NCBI GenBank assembly: GCA_035654355.1
Contig: DASRXC010000002.1
Coordinates: 1-64,000 of the forward strand
From: JAFAHD01 sp035654355
GTDB taxonomy: Bacteria > Vulcanimicrobiota > Vulcanimicrobiia > Eremiobacterales > Eremiobacteraceae
Direction of reading: 5' to 3'
DNA length: 64,000 nt
A model generated the notes under the pieces. That model saw only the letters and a list, made by a program, of their open reading frames with translations. It ran no database searches and was not told where the DNA came from. The position numbers were made by a program, and so were the translations under genes. Below are positions 60,895-64,000 of the stretch, piece by piece. Within the stretch, counting starts at the first letter, position 1. The number at the start of each line of letters is the position of its first letter.

Positions 60895-63800
60895 ATCTAC
60901 CTTAAGAGTATCGATCTCTTCGGCTTCAAGACGTTCGCAGAGCGAACGCGGCTCATCTTCGAACCAGGCATCTCAGCCATCGTCGGTCCGAACGGTTCGG
61001 GCAAATCGAACCTCGTCGACGCTGTGCGCTGGACGCTCGGGGAGCAGAGCGCGAAACAGCTGCGCGGCGGACGTATGGACGACGTCATCTTCGCCGGCAA
61101 CAGCCGGCGGCGGCCGTTAGGCATGTCCGAGGTCACGCTGACCTTCGACAACAGCGATGGCACGCTGCCGACGCCGTTCGCGGAAATCGCCGTGACGCGG
61201 CGCGTGTATCGCAACGGCGAAGGCGAGTATTTCCTCAACAAATCGCAAGTCCGGCTGCGCGACATCATGGATCTGCTCTTGGGCACCGGGCTCGGTCCGG
61301 ACGCATCGGCGATCATCTCCCAGGGCGAGATCGATGCGATTCTTTCGGCCAAACCGCTTGCGCGCCGCGAAGTCTTCGAAGAAGTCGCCGGCACGAGCAA
61401 ATACCAAGCACGCAAGCATGAAGCGCAACGCCGCCTCGAACAGACAGACGCCAACGCCTTGCGCGTCAACGACCTGCTGGCCGAGCTCGAACGCCAAGTT
61501 CCGGCGATCGAGCAGCAAGTCCGGCGCGCGCGCCGCCATCAGCGCGTCGTGCAGCGGCTGCGAGATTTCGAGATTCTCTCATTTGTTCGCAAGACACAGA
61601 CGCGGCGCGGGGAGCGCGAGGGGATCGCAGCCGCGCTGAGCACGCAGGAAGCGCAGCGCGCCGCGGTCGACGCACGACGCGCGACGCTCGAAGCCGAACT
61701 CAGCAAAGCGCGTCACGAGGAATATCAGGCGACGCTCGCGCTCGACGAGCGCAACGCGGCACGAGCGCAGACGGCGACCCTCGTCCAAGATGCCGCGGCT
61801 GCCCAAGCGACGGCGCAAGCGCGCGTCGAAGAGACGGGGCGGCGCGCTGAAACGCTCGCCCGCGAAGTGGATGCCGCCGCGCGTGAGGTCACCGCATCCG
61901 ACGAGCACCTCGCCGTCATGTTGTCCGCGCTTGCGCGCGCGCGCGAAGAGCGCGATGAGGCGATGCGGACGGTCGACGAACGCGCCATCGCCGAGCGCGC
62001 TGCAGCTGCGAATTGGGAGCGCGCGTACGAGACGTTACGCTCGATCGAAGACCGGCGCGCCGCCATGGCTGCAAGCGCCGCGGAGGTCGACGCGACGGCG
62101 CAAGCCCACCTGACCCACAGGTCACGGCTCGCCGATTCGGTGCAAAAGCTCGAGGCGGAGCTGCGGGCTGCGCGCGAGCGGCGCGCCGGACTCGAACGCC
62201 GGCTCGAAAAGCTGCGCGAGGGTCTCTCCGCGGCCGACAAATCGTTGGAAAACGCCGCACAAGAGATCACGCGCGCCGCCGCGGCACGCGAGCGTGCGCA
62301 GCGCGCGCTCGACGACACGCGCGCGGAACTCGACCGTAAGCGCGCCGCCCATATCGAAAGCGCCGCGCGACTGCGCGCGCTCGAAGACATCGCGGCCGCA
62401 GGTCACGACCGGCCTGCAGGTGCGCGCGCGGTGCTTGAAGCAGCCGCGGCCGGAACGCTTTCTGGAATCGTCGGCGCGCTGGCCGATCGCATAGAGACCG
62501 ACGCGCCGTTCGCACTGGCTATCGACGTCGCCCTTGGCTCCGCCGCGCACGCAGTGATCACTAAGACGAGCGCGCAGGCAAGTGCGGCGATCGAATATCT
62601 AAAGAAGTCGGGCGCCGGGCGCGCAACGTTTTTGGCGCTCGATGCCGTGCGCCAGCAAGAGCTTCCCCTGCTCGTGGAGGTCGGGAAGCGCGACGGCGTC
62701 GTCGGCCACGCGCGCGACCTCGTGCGCTGCTCGGACGATATCCGTCCGGCGCTCGAGTATGCGCTTGCGAACGTCATCGTCGCCGATGCTCTTGTGCTCG
62801 CGACGAAGCTGGCGCGCGAGTTTCCCCACGCGATGGTCGTAACGCTCGCAGGCGATGTCGCGCAAAGCGCATCGGTGACGGGCGGCAGCCGCGACGACGA
62901 GCGCGGACCGCTCTCGCGCCGCGCTGCCATCGACGCGCTCCAGCGCGCGCACGGCGCTGCGCAAAACGAAGCCGCCCTAGCCGAACAGGCGCTGGCGCAG
63001 GCACGCCGCGCGCTCGATGAAGCGATGGCCGCCGCGGACGGCTCGCTCGCTCGGCGCAACGAGACGCAGACGCAGCGCCTTGACGCTTTCGTCGCGGTTG
63101 AGCGCGCAGCTGCTGAGATCGTCGCGCTCGAGCAGCAATCGTCGTCGCTCGAGAAGCAGCTCGAAGAAGCGCGCGCGGCGTTGGAAAATGTCGAGGCGCA
63201 ATGGCGCACGCATGGGCAGCGCCACGAACAGGGACGTGCGGCGATCGACGCGGTCGAGACCGAGCGAGCGTCGGCAGCGCGAGCGAGTGACGAATTGCAG
63301 CACGCGCTTGACGACTTGCGCGAACAACACCGCGCCGCCGCGGCGTCTGCCGCGGGTCTGGTCGAGCGCGTCGCACAGGCCGGCGACGATGTCGAACAAG
63401 CGCGTGCGCGTCTCACGCAACGCCGCGACGCGCATGCTCAGCGGCTCGCAGCGGTTGCGGCCTCGAAGGATGACGAAACGACGACGCGCGGCGAGCTCGA
63501 GACCGCCCGCCGGCGCCGCGCGGAAGTCGACGCGGCACAGCTCGACACCGAACGCGATGCACACGCCTTGCGCGAGACGCGCGATGCGTTCGTCACAAAA
63601 GTTCGCGAGCTCGAAGAGCGCCTGAACGTCGAGCAGTCGGATACTAAGGAGCGTTCGCTCGAACTCGAGCGCCAGCGCATCAGGTTGGCCGAAATCGACG
63701 CGGAGCTCGCGGTGCTGGCGCAGCAGTTCGCGCAGAACCCGGCGACGCCACAGGAATGCGATGAGGTTGCCGAGCGCCACGCGGAATACGACGGCGACGT

Positions 63801-64000
63801 CGACGCCGATATCCGCCGCTTGCGTGAAGAGCTCGCCCGCCTCGGCGGCGTGAATCTCAACGCGCTCGAAGATCAAGCGGCGCTCCTCGAGCGGCGCGAC
63901 TTCTTGCGCACTCAACTGATGGACCTCGAACGCGCGCGCGCGAGCATCCTGCAAGTGATCGCCGACATCGATGCCGAGTCGGTGCGTCAGTTCAACGCCG
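60895..64000 (+). CDS. smc: chromosome segregation protein SMC, N-terminal part (cut by window edge), apparent ATC start
   Basis: SMC ATPase that condenses and organises chromosomes with ScpAB. Visible are the N-terminal YLKSIDLFGFKTF start, Walker A GPNGSGKSNLVDA (residues 31-43), long coiled coils extremely rich in Ala, Arg and Glu, the hinge (about residues 515-690, with GIVGALADRI and GAGRATFLAL) and the second coiled coil to the window edge. The frame from the rnc stop (60841) to Walker A has no ATG, GTG or TTG; ATC at 60895, with GGAG 12 nt upstream, is the best start. The C-terminal head is beyond the edge. Confidence 0.93.
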   Translation, partial: MYLKSIDLFGFKTFAERTRLIFEPGISAIVGPNGSGKSNLVDAVRWTLGEQSAKQLRGGRMDDVIFAGNSRRRPLGMSEVTLTFDNSDGTLPTPFAEIAVTRRVYRNGEGEYFLNKSQVRLRDIMDLLLGTGLGPDASAIISQGEIDAILSAKPLARREVFEEVAGTSKYQARKHEAQRRLEQTDANALRVNDLLAELERQVPAIEQQVRRARRHQRVVQRLRDFEILSFVRKTQTRRGEREGIAAALSTQEAQRAAVDARRATLEAELSKARHEEYQATLALDERNAARAQTATLVQDAAAAQATAQARVEETGRRAETLAREVDAAAREVTASDEHLAVMLSALARAREERDEAMRTVDERAIAERAAAANWERAYETLRSIEDRRAAMAASAAEVDATAQAHLTHRSRLADSVQKLEAELRAARERRAGLERRLEKLREGLSAADKSLENAAQEITRAAAARERAQRALDDTRAELDRKRAAHIESAARLRALEDIAAAGHDRPAGARAVLEAAAAGTLSGIVGALADRIETDAPFALAIDVALGSAAHAVITKTSAQASAAIEYLKKSGAGRATFLALDAVRQQELPLLVEVGKRDGVVGHARDLVRCSDDIRPALEYALANVIVADALVLATKLAREFPHAMVVTLAGDVAQSASVTGGSRDDERGPLSRRAAIDALQRAHGAAQNEAALAEQALAQARRALDEAMAAADGSLARRNETQTQRLDAFVAVERAAAEIVALEQQSSSLEKQLEEARAALENVEAQWRTHGQRHEQGRAAIDAVETERASAARASDELQHALDDLREQHRAAAASAAGLVERVAQAGDDVEQARARLTQRRDAHAQRLAAVAASKDDETTTRGELETARRRRAEVDAAQLDTERDAHALRETRDAFVTKVRELEERLNVEQSDTKERSLELERQRIRLAEIDAELAVLAQQFAQNPATPQECDEVAERHAEYDGDVDADIRRLREELARLGGVNLNALEDQAALLERRDFLRTQLMDLERARASILQVIADIDAESVRQFNA

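Overview
The window is a stretch of bacterial chromosome around the replication origin. It is GC-rich, almost entirely coding, and has no tRNA, rRNA, CRISPR array, insertion sequence or prophage that I can see. The cell is a diderm: it carries lpxC and lpxD (lipid A), bamA, tamB, a set of Skp/OmpH-like periplasmic proteins and an hpnI/hpnK-like pair for composite hopanoids. The gene order around dnaA (rpmH-rnpA-yidD-yidC-khpB-mnmE-mnmG-rsmG...parA-parB on one side, dnaA-dnaN-recF-dciA-gyrB on the other), many divergent proteins and an LPS-type envelope fit a little-studied phylum such as Candidatus Eremiobacterota (WPS-2/Vulcanimicrobiota). That placement is inference from gene content.

Layout. 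1-11820 (minus): envelope assembly block tamB, bamA, three Skp/OmpH-like genes, lpxD, lpxC (cut by the window edge). 12000-15697 (minus): peptide-type solute-binding lipoprotein and hopanoid-type glycosyltransferase/deacetylase, joined to gyrB by stop/start overlaps. 15694-22548 (minus): gyrB, dciA, recF, dnaN, dnaA. 22549-23174: oriC candidate with DnaA boxes. 23175-32785 (plus): rpmH to parB, with a parS-like site at 29694. 32785-37971 (plus): secreted or lipid-anchored proteins, a degenerate GH57-like protein, thiD and trpS. 37977-47243 (minus): aminotransferase, mrdA-mreD-mreC-mreB, maf, a DUF3465 lipoprotein, nadD, obgE, rpmA. 47402-51210: permease divergent from a Rieske oxygenase and a sarcosine-oxidase-like flavoprotein, which look like a methylated-amine/betaine oxidation unit. 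51227-57268: small proteins, a secreted metzincin-like metalloprotease, a CGNR-zinc-finger regulator and two related microproteins. 57352-64000: a cystathionine gamma-synthase-type enzyme with an upstream Lys-rich micro-ORF, then fabF, rnc and smc (cut by the edge).

The most unusual points are these. (1) Two 45-46 residue microproteins (55763, 57128) share a gap-free 23-residue C-terminal block ending T-S-[VI]-F-x-G-W-G-x-[RK]-[IL]; the first is divergent from a CGNR-type regulator, and a 9-bp repeat lies within each of the two divergent promoters. (2) Three essential-type genes (mnmE, hpnK, smc) have no ATG/GTG/TTG ahead of their conserved N-termini and seem to start at CTG, CTG and ATC. (3) Housekeeping proteins have unusual add-ons: an RGG-rich tail on KhpB, zinc ribbons on YidC and DciA, and a Firmicutes-like cleavable N-terminal extension on ribosomal protein bL27. 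(4) A DnaA-box cluster lies about 13 kb from oriC, upstream of thiD.
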